Source: Sulfuriflexus mobilis (GTDB lineage: Bacteria; Pseudomonadota; Gammaproteobacteria; AKS1). Taken from it: DNA of 64,000 nucleotides. Position 1 is the stretch's first letter. Each line of letters starts with the position of its first letter. The stretch is from contig NZ_AP018725.1 in NCBI RefSeq assembly GCF_003967195.1, positions 1,612,001-1,676,000 on the forward strand. Direction: 5' to 3'. The translations under genes and the position numbers were made by a program. Shown one piece after another: positions 18,761 through 27,785 of this stretch. The notes under the pieces were generated by a model. That model saw only the letters and a list, made by a program, of their open reading frames with translations, did no database searches and was not told where the DNA came from.

Positions 18761-20221
18761 TTAATCGTTTTCGACGGAAAAAATCTCAACTTGTTGCATA
18801 TCACCGCTATTGATATCGATTTTCACGATATTGTGCGCATTGGTATTGGCAATCCAGAGCGTATCACCGTGCAGACTCAGGCCGCCAGGTTCCGCCAGCG
18901 GGTGCGCGAGCTTCAGGCTTGAGACCGTATTGTTACTGACCTTGATATGACGAATGTGGTGATTAAAGCTGTCGGCCACCCACAGGGCCTTACGCTTCGG
19001 GTCAAATGCCACCCCCATCGGGTGTTGCATGAGGGCCTCGCTGCCCTTGCCGTCCTTTTCGCCAAAATCAAACAGCCCCTTGCCGACCACGGTGTTCACG
19101 TAGTTATCACGCAGACGGATTGTGCGGATCGCCGAAGACTCCGCATCGGCAATAAACAACATGCTTTCCAGGTCTTCGCCAATCGCCAATCCCGACGGCT
19201 GGGCAAAGGTGGCCGTCTCGACATTGCCATTCTCGATACTTTCCGCACCGCTACCGGCATACAGCTGGAGGGTGCTTTTGGCCAGGTCAAGTAACCAGAT
19301 CTGATGTGCACCGGCCATGGCAATATACAGGGCACCATTGTGATACGTGAGATCCCAGGGACTATTCAGGGGCACCTTGAGTGGGTCAACAAACACCTCA
19401 AAGCTCTTGACTCGGCCTATCTTTCCCGAACCGGCAATGGTAGTGACCTCGTGGGTAACCAGATCGATTTTGCGAATCAGGTGATTGCCGGTATCGGCGA
19501 TGTACAAATTATTATTAATGCAGGCCAGGCCTTGTGGATTATCAAAGGCCGCATCGACTTCCATGCCATCGAGTTGACCCGGCGCACCGGAGCCGTAAAT
19601 ACGCACAATGCGGCCGTTGGGCATGCACTCGAGCACACGGTTGTGCCCACTGTCGCTAATGAACAGACGTTCACTGGTGGCCAGCACCTTGCCGGGAAAT
19701 TTCAGTTCCAGTTGTGGCTCTGGCCAGAGTTTAACGTCGGTTGCTGAACGGCGCAGTGTGCCCTTCTCTTCAGCCTCCTTGATACTCTTGGCGATCATCT
19801 GATCGAGTTGCTTGCGACGCCCCTCACCGCGCAGCGCACCAACAATATAACCTTCAGGGTCAATATAGATAACCGTAGGCCAGGCCTTGATGCCGTATTG
19901 TTGCCAGACGGAAAAACTCGCATCATGCGCCACCGGGTGGCGAATATAATGGCGGTTCACGGCCTTTTGCACGTTCTCGCCGATACGTTCATTGGGAAAC
20001 TTCGGGGTATGCACACCAATGACGGTCAGGGTATCCGGGTAACGGCGCTCCAACCAGGCCAGGTCAGGGAGGATGTGCATGCAATTCACGCAGCAGTACG
20101 TCCAGAAGTCGAGCAACACGACCTTGCCGCGTAAATCGGCGAGTTTGATCGGTTGACCGTCGGTATTAAACCACTGTAGCGTATCCGGCAACTCCGGTGC
20201 GCGAACCCTTGGTGCATTCAT
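18761..20221 (-). CDS. Thioredoxin-like plus NHL-repeat protein (NHLRC2-like)
   Basis: A 486-aa protein. An N-terminal thioredoxin/TlpA-like domain (residues 1-155) has an unusual CCVNC active site at 43-47 and the cis-proline context WPTVIYIDPEG. Five or six NHL/beta-propeller repeats follow, each with motifs such as LFISDSGHNRVLE and LYIADTGNHLIRKID. The architecture matches NHLRC2-type proteins found in bacteria and animals. There is no signal peptide, so it is probably cytoplasmic. It is transcribed with the UDG, uvrC and pgsA. Its substrate is unknown; a thiol-disulfide role is inferred from the CxxC. Confidence 0.8.
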   Translation of the reverse strand: MNAPRVRAPELPDTLQWFNTDGQPIKLADLRGKVVLLDFWTYCCVNCMHILPDLAWLERRYPDTLTVIGVHTPKFPNERIGENVQKAVNRHYIRHPVAHDASFSVWQQYGIKAWPTVIYIDPEGYIVGALRGEGRRKQLDQMIAKSIKEAEEKGTLRRSATDVKLWPEPQLELKFPGKVLATSERLFISDSGHNRVLECMPNGRIVRIYGSGAPGQLDGMEVDAAFDNPQGLACINNNLYIADTGNHLIRKIDLVTHEVTTIAGSGKIGRVKSFEVFVDPLKVPLNSPWDLTYHNGALYIAMAGAHQIWLLDLAKSTLQLYAGSGAESIENGNVETATFAQPSGLAIGEDLESMLFIADAESSAIRTIRLRDNYVNTVVGKGLFDFGEKDGKGSEALMQHPMGVAFDPKRKALWVADSFNHHIRHIKVSNNTVSSLKLAHPLAEPGGLSLHGDTLWIANTNAHNIVKIDINSGDMQQVEIFSVEND

Positions 20222-20351
20222 GCGTTTGAACGGGCGCCGCCGTTAGTCTGGCGCCCCACTCCCTGTGTTGTTTCCTTGCAGTATCCTACACCCCCACGCG
20301 GCAGGAGTCGAAATGGGTGCCTGGAAGAAAGCCTGTAAGCGCTGACCTTAA

Positions 20352-21011
20352 TCAGGCATCCACGGCGGCGCTACTGTCATCAATCATGCCATGCCGCATG
20401 GCCAGGTGTGTCAGTTCAACATCGCTTTTCACGCCGAGCTTATCGAATAAACGATAACGATAAGTACTGACCGTCTTTGGACTCAGGCACAGCTTTTCGG
20501 CGATCTCCTGGATCTTTTGTCCCTGTGTCACCATCAACATGACCTGCAGTTCACGCTGCGACAAGCTCTCAAAGGGAGATTTATCATTACCGGGCAACAT
20601 GCTCATGGCCAGTTGCTGGGCCACATCCGAACCAATAAAACGTTTACCCTTGTGAACGGTCCTGATGGCCTCGACAATCTCATCGACCGCACAGCCCTTG
20701 GTTAAATAACCTGCGGCACCGGCTTTAAGCAAGCGTGTGGGAAAGGGCTCATCGACGTGAATGGTGACGACAATAATCTTCATATCGTCATGAATTTGCA
20801 GCAACTTGCGAGTGGCCTCGAGGCCACCGATCCCCGGCATATTCACATCCATGAGGATCACATCAGGCTTTTGCTGGCGAACCAGTCCAATGGCCTGCTC
20901 ACCGTTTTCTGCCTCAGCGATAATGCTGATATCTTCGAAGTCTTCCAGTAAGCGCCGAATCCCGGTCCGGACGAGCTCATGGTCATCCACCAATAACACC
21001 TTGATTATCAC
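20352..21011 (-). CDS. gacA: GacA/UvrY-type response regulator
   Basis: A 219-aa NarL/FixJ-family regulator with an N-terminal receiver (DD at 9-10, phospho-acceptor D55, later KG in place of the usual KP..) and a C-terminal LuxR-type helix-turn-helix (LSQRELQVM..SPKTVSTYRYRLFDKLGV). The sequence and its position upstream of uvrC-pgsA match GacA/UvrY. These regulators act with a BarA/GacS kinase to drive Csr small RNAs. The start is a GTG at 21011 with GGGAG 8 nt upstream. No partner kinase is nearby. Confidence 0.88.
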   Translation of the reverse strand: MIIKVLLVDDHELVRTGIRRLLEDFEDISIIAEAENGEQAIGLVRQQKPDVILMDVNMPGIGGLEATRKLLQIHDDMKIIVVTIHVDEPFPTRLLKAGAAGYLTKGCAVDEIVEAIRTVHKGKRFIGSDVAQQLAMSMLPGNDKSPFESLSQRELQVMLMVTQGQKIQEIAEKLCLSPKTVSTYRYRLFDKLGVKSDVELTHLAMRHGMIDDSSAAVDA

Positions 21012-21178
21012 GCCTCATTCTCCCTATGTGACCTTTGTGGCCATCCTTATTTTCGACAAAGGATATATGATGTTGGCGTAAAAATGTAGGGAAAAGTACG
21101 ATTATTCGTACAACAAATAGGGCTATAAAACTACAGCCAGGGCTAGCCGTAATAGACCAGGGGTTAGAACGGTACGAA

Positions 21179-21469
21179 TCAGCCCCAATCGTCTCCATAG
21201 TCGTGCACGATCTCCTCATCCGGCGCGATGTCACGGAGGGCGACGACGGTGAGGTCGTCATAATAAATCGCATTAGGGGCCTTACTGTGATTAATGTAAC
21301 GGAGTTCGCAGCTGACCTCAAAGCCTCGCCGTGCTGATATCCAGAGGACATGCGGGCCATCCACCGTGGTCGGCCGCCCTTCCAGGGTTCCGAGAATCTC
21401 CCCTTCTTTAATGGCTCTGGCGGCAAACAAGCCATGGCCATGAACAGGACTTTCTGCGACGTAGTACAT
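21179..21469 (-). CDS. Small SET-domain protein, 96 aa
   Basis: The protein contains the SET core motifs: SPVHGHGLFAARAI (N-terminal GxG loop), RYINHSKAPNA (the RFINHS-like cofactor loop) and EEIVHDYG (the YDY-like end). SET proteins transfer methyl groups from S-adenosylmethionine to lysine. Bacterial stand-alone copies such as this one are short and mostly uncharacterised. The ATG at 21469 has GGGAG 5 nt upstream and is preferred to one at 21490. It follows the tRNA-Ser repeat region and a possible terminator. The lysine substrate is unknown. Confidence 0.8.
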   Translation of the reverse strand: MYYVAESPVHGHGLFAARAIKEGEILGTLEGRPTTVDGPHVLWISARRGFEVSCELRYINHSKAPNAIYYDDLTVVALRDIAPDEEIVHDYGDDWG

Positions 21470-21516
21470 CAATACTCCCTCTGGGTACATAGTTTCCGGG
21501 TTACTAAATAAATAAT

Positions 21517-21537
21517 GCCCCCTTGGGAGCCGTTTTT
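21517..21537. terminator. Possible terminator after the tRNA-Ser repeat region
   Basis: An imperfect hairpin (GCCCC ... GGAGC with a 4-nt loop) at 21517-21530 is followed by CGTTTTT on the plus strand. On the minus strand it is followed by an AT-rich run. It could end the tRNA-Ser/repeat transcript before the SET gene. The stem is short and the call is weak. Confidence 0.35.
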
Positions 21538-21540
21538 AGG

Positions 21541-22084
21541 TCTATTGAGTTGTGCTTAATGGGTGCTGGCGGGAAGCTTTCTGGCGATACGCGGAGCGTA
21601 TTTCTCATCACCCTCTCGAATCCAGCCTGCCCACCGGGTGGATCACAGGCAATATGACCGAAATTCCGTGCCACTGTTATAAATATGGCGGAGAGGGGTG
21701 AGACCAGCGTTTGCAAAGCATCGCTTTGCGTGCCGCCGAACGCCTGTTGAGCTATGCTCAATGGGCTGGCGGGAAGCCTTTTAGCCTACGCGAGGCGTAG
21801 TCCCTAACCACCCTCTCGAATTCAGCCTGCCCACCGGATGGATCACAGGCAAAATGACCGAAATTCCGTGCCACTGTATAAATATGGCGGAGAGGGGTGA
21901 GGCCAGCGTTTGCAAAGCATCGCTTTGCGCGCCGCCGAACGCCTGTTGAGCTGTGCTCAAACGGGCTGGCGGGAAGCCTTTTAGCCTACGCGAAGCGTAG
22001 TCTCTAACCACCCTCTCGAATTCAGCCTGCCTACCGGGTGGATCACAGGCAAAATGACCGAAATTCCGTGCCACTGTATAAATA
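21541..22084 (-). repeat. Tandem 200-bp repeats downstream of tRNA-Ser, each starting with the tRNA 3' end
   Basis: Two full units (21885-22084 and 21686-21884) and one partial unit (21541-21685) run head to tail behind tRNA-Ser. Each full unit ends, as read on the plus strand, next to ATGGCGGAGAGGG, which is the complement of the last 12 nt of tRNA-Ser including its CCA. Units contain several small perfect hairpins: GCAAAGC/GCTTTGC, CTACGC/GCGTAG and TTGAGC/GCTCAA. The arrangement resembles the E. coli tyrT repeats that yield rtT RNA. The minus-strand frames across the repeats give only repetitive translations, so I treat them as non-coding. Confidence 0.85.
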
Positions 22085-22174
<90 letters not shown>

Positions 22175-22348
22175 AGCGGGCCATATTCTACACTACTCGG
22201 GTGCGTTGAATCACCCTTGAAAGGCAGTTTTTTACACCCCATTTAACTTAACAGTGGCTTGTAATTTCTGCCCTTGCCGGTATGCTGGGGATAATTTCCC
22301 GACCATTGTGGTCGAAATTTATACACAATAAGCAATTGAGGAAACATC

Positions 22349-23020
22349 ATGCACATGAATGAACGTACTTTGACTCGCTCACCAGAGGCCATTCTGGCAA
22401 CGAACAAGGTCATTCGTAACACCTACACCCTGCTTTCCATGACCTTGCTGTTCAGCGCACTCATGGCCGGTGTGGCCATGCAGTTCAACCTGCCGCACCC
22501 GGGCATGCTGATTACCCTCGTTGGCTACTTCGGCCTGCTGTTTCTGACCAACTACACGCGCAACAGCGCCTGGGGCCTCGTCTCGGTATTCGCCCTGACC
22601 GGCTTCATGGGCCTGACCCTGGGACCGATTATCAGCGCCTACCTGCATACCTTCTCCAATGGCAACCAGCTGGTGATGATGTCACTCGGTGGCACCGGCG
22701 CCATTTTCCTCGGCCTGTCCGGTTACGCCCTGACTACCCGTAAGGACTTCAGCTTCATCGGCGGCTTTTTGATGATCGGCGTGCTGGTGGCCTTCCTTGC
22801 CGGTATCGCCAGCGTGTTCCTCAACCTGCCCGGCCTGTCACTGGCTGTATCGGCCATGTTCATCCTGCTCATGGGCGGCATGATCCTGTACCAGACCAGC
22901 GAGCTCATTCATGGTGGCGAAACCAATTACATCATGGCAACCGTGACCTTGTATGTCAGCATCTACAACCTGTTCCTCAGTCTGTTACACCTGCTGAGTG
23001 CCTTTGCCGGCGAACGTTAA
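22349..23020 (+). CDS. Bax inhibitor-1/YccA family membrane protein
   Basis: A 223-aa protein with seven hydrophobic segments and typical BI-1 features, including LGLSGYALTTRKDFS in the middle and the acidic loop YQTSELIHGGETNYIMATVTLYVSIYNLF near the C-terminus. Bacterial members include YccA (FtsH modulator) and YetJ (pH-sensitive calcium leak channel). GAGG lies 7 nt before the ATG. It is monocistronic and followed by a strong terminator. Confidence 0.92.
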   Translation: MHMNERTLTRSPEAILATNKVIRNTYTLLSMTLLFSALMAGVAMQFNLPHPGMLITLVGYFGLLFLTNYTRNSAWGLVSVFALTGFMGLTLGPIISAYLHTFSNGNQLVMMSLGGTGAIFLGLSGYALTTRKDFSFIGGFLMIGVLVAFLAGIASVFLNLPGLSLAVSAMFILLMGGMILYQTSELIHGGETNYIMATVTLYVSIYNLFLSLLHLLSAFAGER

Positions 23021-23046
23021 TCGCCCGGCTACAAGTAACGTAAGCA

Positions 23047-23078
23047 AAAAAAGCCCCGCATTGCGGGGCTTTTTTTGT
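23047..23078 (+). terminator. Rho-independent terminator after the BI-1 gene
   Basis: The stem GCCCCGCA/TGCGGGGC (23053-23071) is preceded by a run of A and followed by seven T residues. This is a textbook intrinsic terminator 30 nt beyond the stop codon. The A-run on the other side means it could also stop minus-strand transcripts. Confidence 0.93.
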
Positions 23079-23260
23079 TTAGGATCCAATGACCGATTGT
23101 AAGTAATCAATCATCAAGCCGTTCCCGTCCTGTCTCATCGAACCCCTTCGGGTTTACACCATAGAACCCTTTTCAAGGATTCTTTATGGATACCCTACCT
23201 ATCTTCAATAGGTCAGGTCACCATGGCCTTCACGGCATAAGTACATACCTGTACAAATCA

Positions 23261-23962
23261 TCATTCCGCATCGGGCTGTTTTACCGTTCGCTTACGTAAT
23301 CCCATCACGTCCGTGATCAGGCGCTGTAGTTTTTTCAGGGCATTCGGCACCTCGACATCCATGACGTGTTCCACCACCCAACGATTATCGGTGCCAGCCA
23401 TGATGTCAGAGACATGCTTGCCGAGCAGACGACGGAAATCAAAACCCGGTTCATCATTCACGAATACGCACTCGGCATATTCACCAAAACGGCTATTCAG
23501 CGTATCGATAAAGGCCTGTCCGTACTCACCCTCACCGATCAGGTCATTCATATTGCTGTTGATCATGTCGGCCAGCTGCTTTGCCATCACGGTGATAAAC
23601 TCGCGACGCTCTTCTTCACTGAGCTTGCCATACACCATGCGGTCAGCGACCTGGATCATAAAGGCAATGATCTCAGTGAGGATGTCGATCACCGCCTTGT
23701 CTGAACCGAGGAGGAACTCTTCCTTTTCCATGTTGGTGTAGATTTCCTTGGCCAGCTTCCAGATATTGAACGCAATCACACCGGCGAGATCAGTCATGGT
23801 CTTTTCGCGCTTCGAGCCCTCCATATTGCGCTGGCTGCGCTTGGAACGGTGCCACTTGGTTTTTAGACGTACGGCCACAAGCTTTTTCCTGTAAATCGGG
23901 CTCAGGGACGAAATACTACCGGGATCACGGCCATTCGGCAAAGCCTGCGGGGCTATTTCCAC
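23261..23962 (-). CDS. Conserved-looking protein of unknown function
   Basis: The frame encodes 233 aa from a GTG at 23962. The first 55 residues are very basic (KTKWHRSKRSQRN), and the true start may be an internal ATG at 23812 or 23797 (MTDLAG), giving about 180 aa. The remainder is acidic and helical (TNMEKEEFLLGSDKAVIDI; YGKLSEEERREFI), with no signal peptide or membrane segment. I do not recognise the family. It is convergent with the BI-1 gene and divergent from the gene at 24039. No start has a good Shine-Dalgarno. Confidence 0.6.
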   Translation of the reverse strand: MEIAPQALPNGRDPGSISSLSPIYRKKLVAVRLKTKWHRSKRSQRNMEGSKREKTMTDLAGVIAFNIWKLAKEIYTNMEKEEFLLGSDKAVIDILTEIIAFMIQVADRMVYGKLSEEERREFITVMAKQLADMINSNMNDLIGEGEYGQAFIDTLNSRFGEYAECVFVNDEPGFDFRRLLGKHVSDIMAGTDNRWVVEHVMDVEVPNALKKLQRLITDVMGLRKRTVKQPDAE

Positions 23963-24038
23963 CTGAATTATAGGCCTAATTTTAAGGGTGAGCTCTCCCG
24001 CCTGGGCTGCTAGACTGTAGAGAGGAGGAATTCCAGCA

Positions 24039-25121
24039 ATGTTCGATGTCGATACCCTGCGCCAGCGTATTCAGCACAATTGCCATATTTCCGATGCCCG
24101 CTATGCCGGCAATTATTCCATATGCACCTTCCTGCTGAAGATGCGTGAATACTACCGCTGGGAGCAGGCGATCCCGCTGTCCCAGCAGATCGCCAAGGAT
24201 GAGGTGGGCCCGTGGCTCACCGCCCGGGAACGGGCATGGGACGATCTTGACGAACAGGAATACGCGGCCTTGCATTGCTGTGAACGGCAGGATATTGAGC
24301 CCTTTGATGAAAACACCCTCAACCAGGGCCTGCTTGAACAGGGCTACATCTATAGCAGTGGCCAGGGGCTGTTCGGTAAACCGCATTTCTTTCTCGGCAA
24401 ACTGGCGGAGTATCGTCGTATCGATGATATTGATGTCTATATTGCCGCCAACGAGGTGGCACGTGACATGGTCGCGCCTCCCGCCATGTTGCGTGAACAG
24501 AAAATCTTTATTCGCCAGGAGTCACTAAGACGCTTTATCTGGGAAAAAATCGAGGAAAACCGTTGGCGCAAACTTGAGGCCTCACCCATTATCGCCTCGG
24601 CGCGTTGTTATGATGTCGACATTACCGAGCAGGCCATTCGCCCTGAACAGCTTGAGGCCTTGCTCGATGCCATGACCGCAAACGAAACTGAAGTAGTCTT
24701 GCAACATGAACTCGGTGAAGCGGCGGCGGAACGACTGCTCGGGCAGAAATGGAAGGACGGTCTGAATCGTATCGCTGGCGGCCGTGCCGAACACCTGTTG
24801 CGCGCGGTACGTGATCACCAGGCCGACAGCCTGACAACGCTGCCCTGGTTACTTGAGAATGAAAATACCCCTGGCCTGCATTTTTACTTCGGTAACTTCA
24901 CTGGCCTGAGAAAGCTCTTATTTCCGGAATTACTGGCGGCCTACGAGCAGTGGCAGAAAACCGGGCAACTGGCCCCTCTGCAAACCATCACACAACAGGC
25001 CGCGGCACGCTGGCAAGATGAAACACAGGAATTATTAGGCTTGCTCGCTGCGAACGACGTACAACAAGCCGCACAACAGATAGTGGAACGCTACCGCGAA
25101 CAACTCGGACCAGCGGCCTAG
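24039..25121 (+). CDS. Cytoplasmic protein of unknown function, 360 aa
   Basis: A soluble, helix-rich acidic protein whose N-terminus (MFDVDTLRQRI..NCHISDARYAGNYSIC) resembles a family annotated as Sfum_1244-like in sulfur-metabolising proteobacteria. That link is from memory and unchecked. The motif CTFLLKMREYYRWE (residues 29-42) appears strongly constrained. A strong Shine-Dalgarno (GAGGAGG) lies 10 nt before the ATG. The neighbouring genes on both sides are on the opposite strand, so it is probably a single-gene unit. Confidence 0.7.
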   Translation: MFDVDTLRQRIQHNCHISDARYAGNYSICTFLLKMREYYRWEQAIPLSQQIAKDEVGPWLTARERAWDDLDEQEYAALHCCERQDIEPFDENTLNQGLLEQGYIYSSGQGLFGKPHFFLGKLAEYRRIDDIDVYIAANEVARDMVAPPAMLREQKIFIRQESLRRFIWEKIEENRWRKLEASPIIASARCYDVDITEQAIRPEQLEALLDAMTANETEVVLQHELGEAAAERLLGQKWKDGLNRIAGGRAEHLLRAVRDHQADSLTTLPWLLENENTPGLHFYFGNFTGLRKLLFPELLAAYEQWQKTGQLAPLQTITQQAAARWQDETQELLGLLAANDVQQAAQQIVERYREQLGPAA

Positions 25122-25149
25122 CGACAGTATCGACTATAAATCGCCTGAC

Positions 25150-25713
25150 TTAATCGTCGAGAGATATCCGTCGGCCCATCAACTCACGCAGGCGTTTGTT
25201 CATCGCCTCGTCGTGTAATTGTGTTGCCTCTTCCTCGGTCTTTACCGCCGGCGCCTCTTCCCATGTGCCTGTAAACGGGTTGCGCACCGAGTAACGGTAG
25301 ACACGCCCAACTTTATAAACATTGCTGATCTCACTCTCGGCCGTGCTACGTGCCTCGGCTTCGCTCATCAGTGGTTTTGCCTGGTGCTGAGCGGCCGGGA
25401 CAAAGCTCGTTTCCAGCATGTCGCCCGTGGTGTCGATATAGACGGCGCCAATTCCCGGCATACGGTCGAGCAGATAAGCCCCGCACAACAGGGCCAGGGT
25501 ACGGTTGCCTTCGCTCATGGCATCGAGAATCCGGTCGGCGACGATCTTGGCGCGCTCCACCCGTGTCGGGCTCTCGACGAACTCACGACTCATCTGCCAG
25601 CCCTGCTCCATATCCGCATCGAGCTTGCTGAAAAAACTCTCTCCCTCATCGAGCATATCCTGTGGCACATCGAGTTCATAGGCGATATCGTTAATATAGG
25701 CAGTGAGAATCAT
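25150..25713 (-). CDS. Protein of unknown function, 187 aa
   Basis: A soluble protein starting MILTAYINDIAYELDVPQ, with an acidic helical first half and a second half containing YRYSVRNPFTGTWEEAP. GGAG lies 6 nt before the ATG, which supports the start. The gene converges with that at 24039, with only about 28 nt between the stops. I recognise no family, motif or signal peptide. Confidence 0.65.
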   Translation of the reverse strand: MILTAYINDIAYELDVPQDMLDEGESFFSKLDADMEQGWQMSREFVESPTRVERAKIVADRILDAMSEGNRTLALLCGAYLLDRMPGIGAVYIDTTGDMLETSFVPAAQHQAKPLMSEAEARSTAESEISNVYKVGRVYRYSVRNPFTGTWEEAPAVKTEEEATQLHDEAMNKRLRELMGRRISLDD

Positions 25714-25883
25714 GAAGTACTCCGGTTAAAATGCCGCCGAATTATAACAAAGCCGCAGACGAATGCATGGACTGTAAAACACGCATAACTCGCAAGGAAA
25801 TGACGAAAATCCGGCTAGCCGAGGCCACCCACCTCTGGCACAATAGCCGACCCTCTTACTATGAATTCTGCTTGGAGTAGCCG

Positions 25884-26321
25884 ATGTCTGATACCAGCAA
25901 TCTCGATATGGACCTGGCCAGTGGTATGGCGGCCTTTGAGGCCAAAGAGTTTACCCGTGCCAAACAGTTTCTCTATCGTTATGCAGAGGACGGCAACGTC
26001 GAGGCCCAACACCGTATGGCCATCATGTACCAGAATGGCCTCGGTCTGGTAAAAGACGACAAGCAAGCCCTGTTCTGGATGAAAAAAGCCGCTGACCAGG
26101 GCTATGCCATGGCCCAGCACGGTCTGGGCTTCATGTACATGCACGGCGAGTGCGTCGACAAGGACGAGGCCGAGGCCGTCAAGTGGTTCACCAAGGCTGC
26201 CGAGCAGGGCCTGGCCGGATCAGCCATGACGCTGGGTCTGATGTATGAACAGGGGCTTGGCGTCGAGAAAGACACCGGCAAGGCGCAGGAGTGGTATAAA
26301 AAGTCTGAGACAATGAGTTAA
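25884..26321 (+). CDS. Sel1-like repeat protein, 145 aa
   Basis: The protein has three Sel1-type tetratricopeptide-like repeats (about residues 38-73, 74-109 and 110-143), each of the form A..LG.MY..G..V.KD..A...W..KAA.QG. No signal peptide is present, so it is likely cytoplasmic. Such proteins are protein-protein adaptors, and the partner cannot be inferred. GGAG lies 6 nt before the ATG. It stands alone between genes on the opposite strand. Confidence 0.85.
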   Translation: MSDTSNLDMDLASGMAAFEAKEFTRAKQFLYRYAEDGNVEAQHRMAIMYQNGLGLVKDDKQALFWMKKAADQGYAMAQHGLGFMYMHGECVDKDEAEAVKWFTKAAEQGLAGSAMTLGLMYEQGLGVEKDTGKAQEWYKKSETMS

Positions 26322-26349
26322 ACCAGATTGATGATTGCGGATCGTTAAA

Positions 26350-26660
26350 TCATCCCCCACTTTCTTGGCCCGCCACATCCCCTGCTATGGCTTTGTCACC
26401 TGAATTTTGTTCGCTGTCGGCCAAACCGGTCTTTATAGCGATGTCCATAAACTTACCGATACGCTCATTTGCCTGCCGGACATTTTCGTCATGGCTTTTT
26501 AGCAATTTTTTGAAATTATCTGTTTCCACATCGACAAAGATCATGCTGCGCTCAGCCACCAATGTCTGTAGTGCTTTCATTGCCATAACAATCAGCACAA
26601 CCGCTAGAATCGCCATAGGCGATCATGATCTTGTAACGAAATGAAACGTTGTTAAGCATA
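26350..26660 (-). pseudogene. Probable frameshifted N-terminal remnant of a methyl-accepting chemotaxis-like protein
   Basis: The frame 26350-26616 encodes 88 aa beginning with a membrane segment (AILAVVLIVMAMKALQTL) and continuing into a helical region (DNFKKLLKSHDENVRQAN). In a different frame just upstream lies MNMLNNVSFRYKIMIAY, which together with the membrane segment would form the typical N-terminus of a chemoreceptor. A single-base change near 26622 separates them. No ligand or signalling domain follows. The 88-aa frame could still be expressed as a small membrane peptide. Decay is the simpler reading. Confidence 0.5.
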
Positions 26661-26708
26661 TTCATAAGTTTTTACCCCACACAAACCACAAGCGGTTGCC
26701 GACCCTCC

Positions 26709-26891
26709 TCATGGCAGGCTTACACCCTTACTGTTTTGCGCCTTGACTGCCGCAATTAATACCGGGTTATTGCCCCATCCCTGCAGTATGGCTACCAGGT
26801 CATGAACGGCCTTAGAGATATCTTCAGCAGCGCTTACAATGCCACTGAGAAACAACAGGGAACCTGTAAACAATAAGGTCAATACGGTTTT
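26709..26891 (-). pseudogene. Truncated secreted sensor-like fragment lacking a start codon
   Basis: On the minus strand the frame reads KTVLTLLFTGSLLFLSGIVSAAED, a signal peptide. It continues as a helical stretch ending AAVKAQNSKGVSLP and then a stop. That last stretch resembles the beginning of PDC/Cache-type sensor domains. There is no ATG: a TAG precedes the signal peptide in frame, and only a TTG could start it. With the chemoreceptor-like fragment downstream, this looks like debris of a sensor gene pair. Confidence 0.45.
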
Positions 26892-27188
26892 CTAACGAAT
26901 TCCTGCCCACACACCTCGAACCATCAACACTTAATTACCAGCAAATTCAGCCAGATAATATGGTTTTGGACGGATATACACTGTCTTTTGATTTATTCCG
27001 TCGTGTTTAAAGTAAGCACTGAGGCAATCTGAGCGAGTAATTTACTGATTAATACAATCTTCAATGGGTCTTGTCGTCGATAATCCCACAAGAGCCCATA
27101 ATATTGGGCTGCTGTCCCCACGTCCGAATTTTCAGCTTCATTTCAGTCTCGCCCCGTAAAGTGCACGCATAGACTACGGAGTACGGAT

Positions 27189-27758
27189 ATGAACAATTCG
27201 AATCAAATCAAGGTCTGGGACCTGCCGGTACGTCTCTTTCACTGGACACTGGCAAGTGCCTTCTTTATCGCCTACCTGACTGAGGATGAGTGGCTGGATA
27301 TTCATACCTTCGCCGGCTATACGGTAGCGGCGCTGGTCGTCTTTCGCCTGTTGTGGGGGTTTATTGGCAGCCGCCATGCGCGTTTCAGCGATTTTGTGCG
27401 GCCACCACGTGAGACCTTTGCCTATTTAAAGGATGTCGTCAGCCTCCGGCCAAAGCGCTATATCGGCCATAACCCGGCCGGTGGCGCCATGGTCGTGGCG
27501 CTTTTGCTGAGTCTGCTACTGACGGTGATAACCGGTCTGTCGGTCTATGGCAGCGAAGAAATGGCCGGGCCACTGGCCGGACTCTTCACTAATACCCCAG
27601 AGTATGTTGCTGAAGCGTTTGAGGAGCTCCATGAGTTTTTCGCCAATGTCACCCTGCTGCTGGTCGTCCTGCATGTAGTAGGAGTCATTATTGCCGGCAT
27701 ACAGCATGGTGAAAACCTGATTCGCGCCATGTTCAGCGGCAAGAAGCAGGCTGTATAG
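27189..27758 (+). CDS. Cytochrome b561-type membrane cytochrome
   Basis: A 189-aa protein with four membrane helices and histidines placed as haem b ligands (LFHWT near residue 18, HTFAGY near 39, LHVVGV and HGEN near the C-terminus). This fits the cytochrome b561/Ni-Fe hydrogenase b-subunit family (PF01292). It shuttles electrons between the quinone pool and periplasmic cytochromes. It is the first gene of a six-gene run with two c-type cytochromes, a PepSY protein and a two-component system. GGAG precedes the ATG by 7 nt. Confidence 0.88.
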   Translation: MNNSNQIKVWDLPVRLFHWTLASAFFIAYLTEDEWLDIHTFAGYTVAALVVFRLLWGFIGSRHARFSDFVRPPRETFAYLKDVVSLRPKRYIGHNPAGGAMVVALLLSLLLTVITGLSVYGSEEMAGPLAGLFTNTPEYVAEAFEELHEFFANVTLLLVVLHVVGVIIAGIQHGENLIRAMFSGKKQAV

Positions 27759-27785
27759 ACCTACATGAATTATGAAGGAGTTATG

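Noticed and set aside
21504-22074. Minus-strand ORFs of 85 and 97 codons within the tRNA-Ser repeats
   Set aside because: Their translations only repeat the 200-bp repeat; such frames behind tRNA genes are commonly mis-annotated as proteins.
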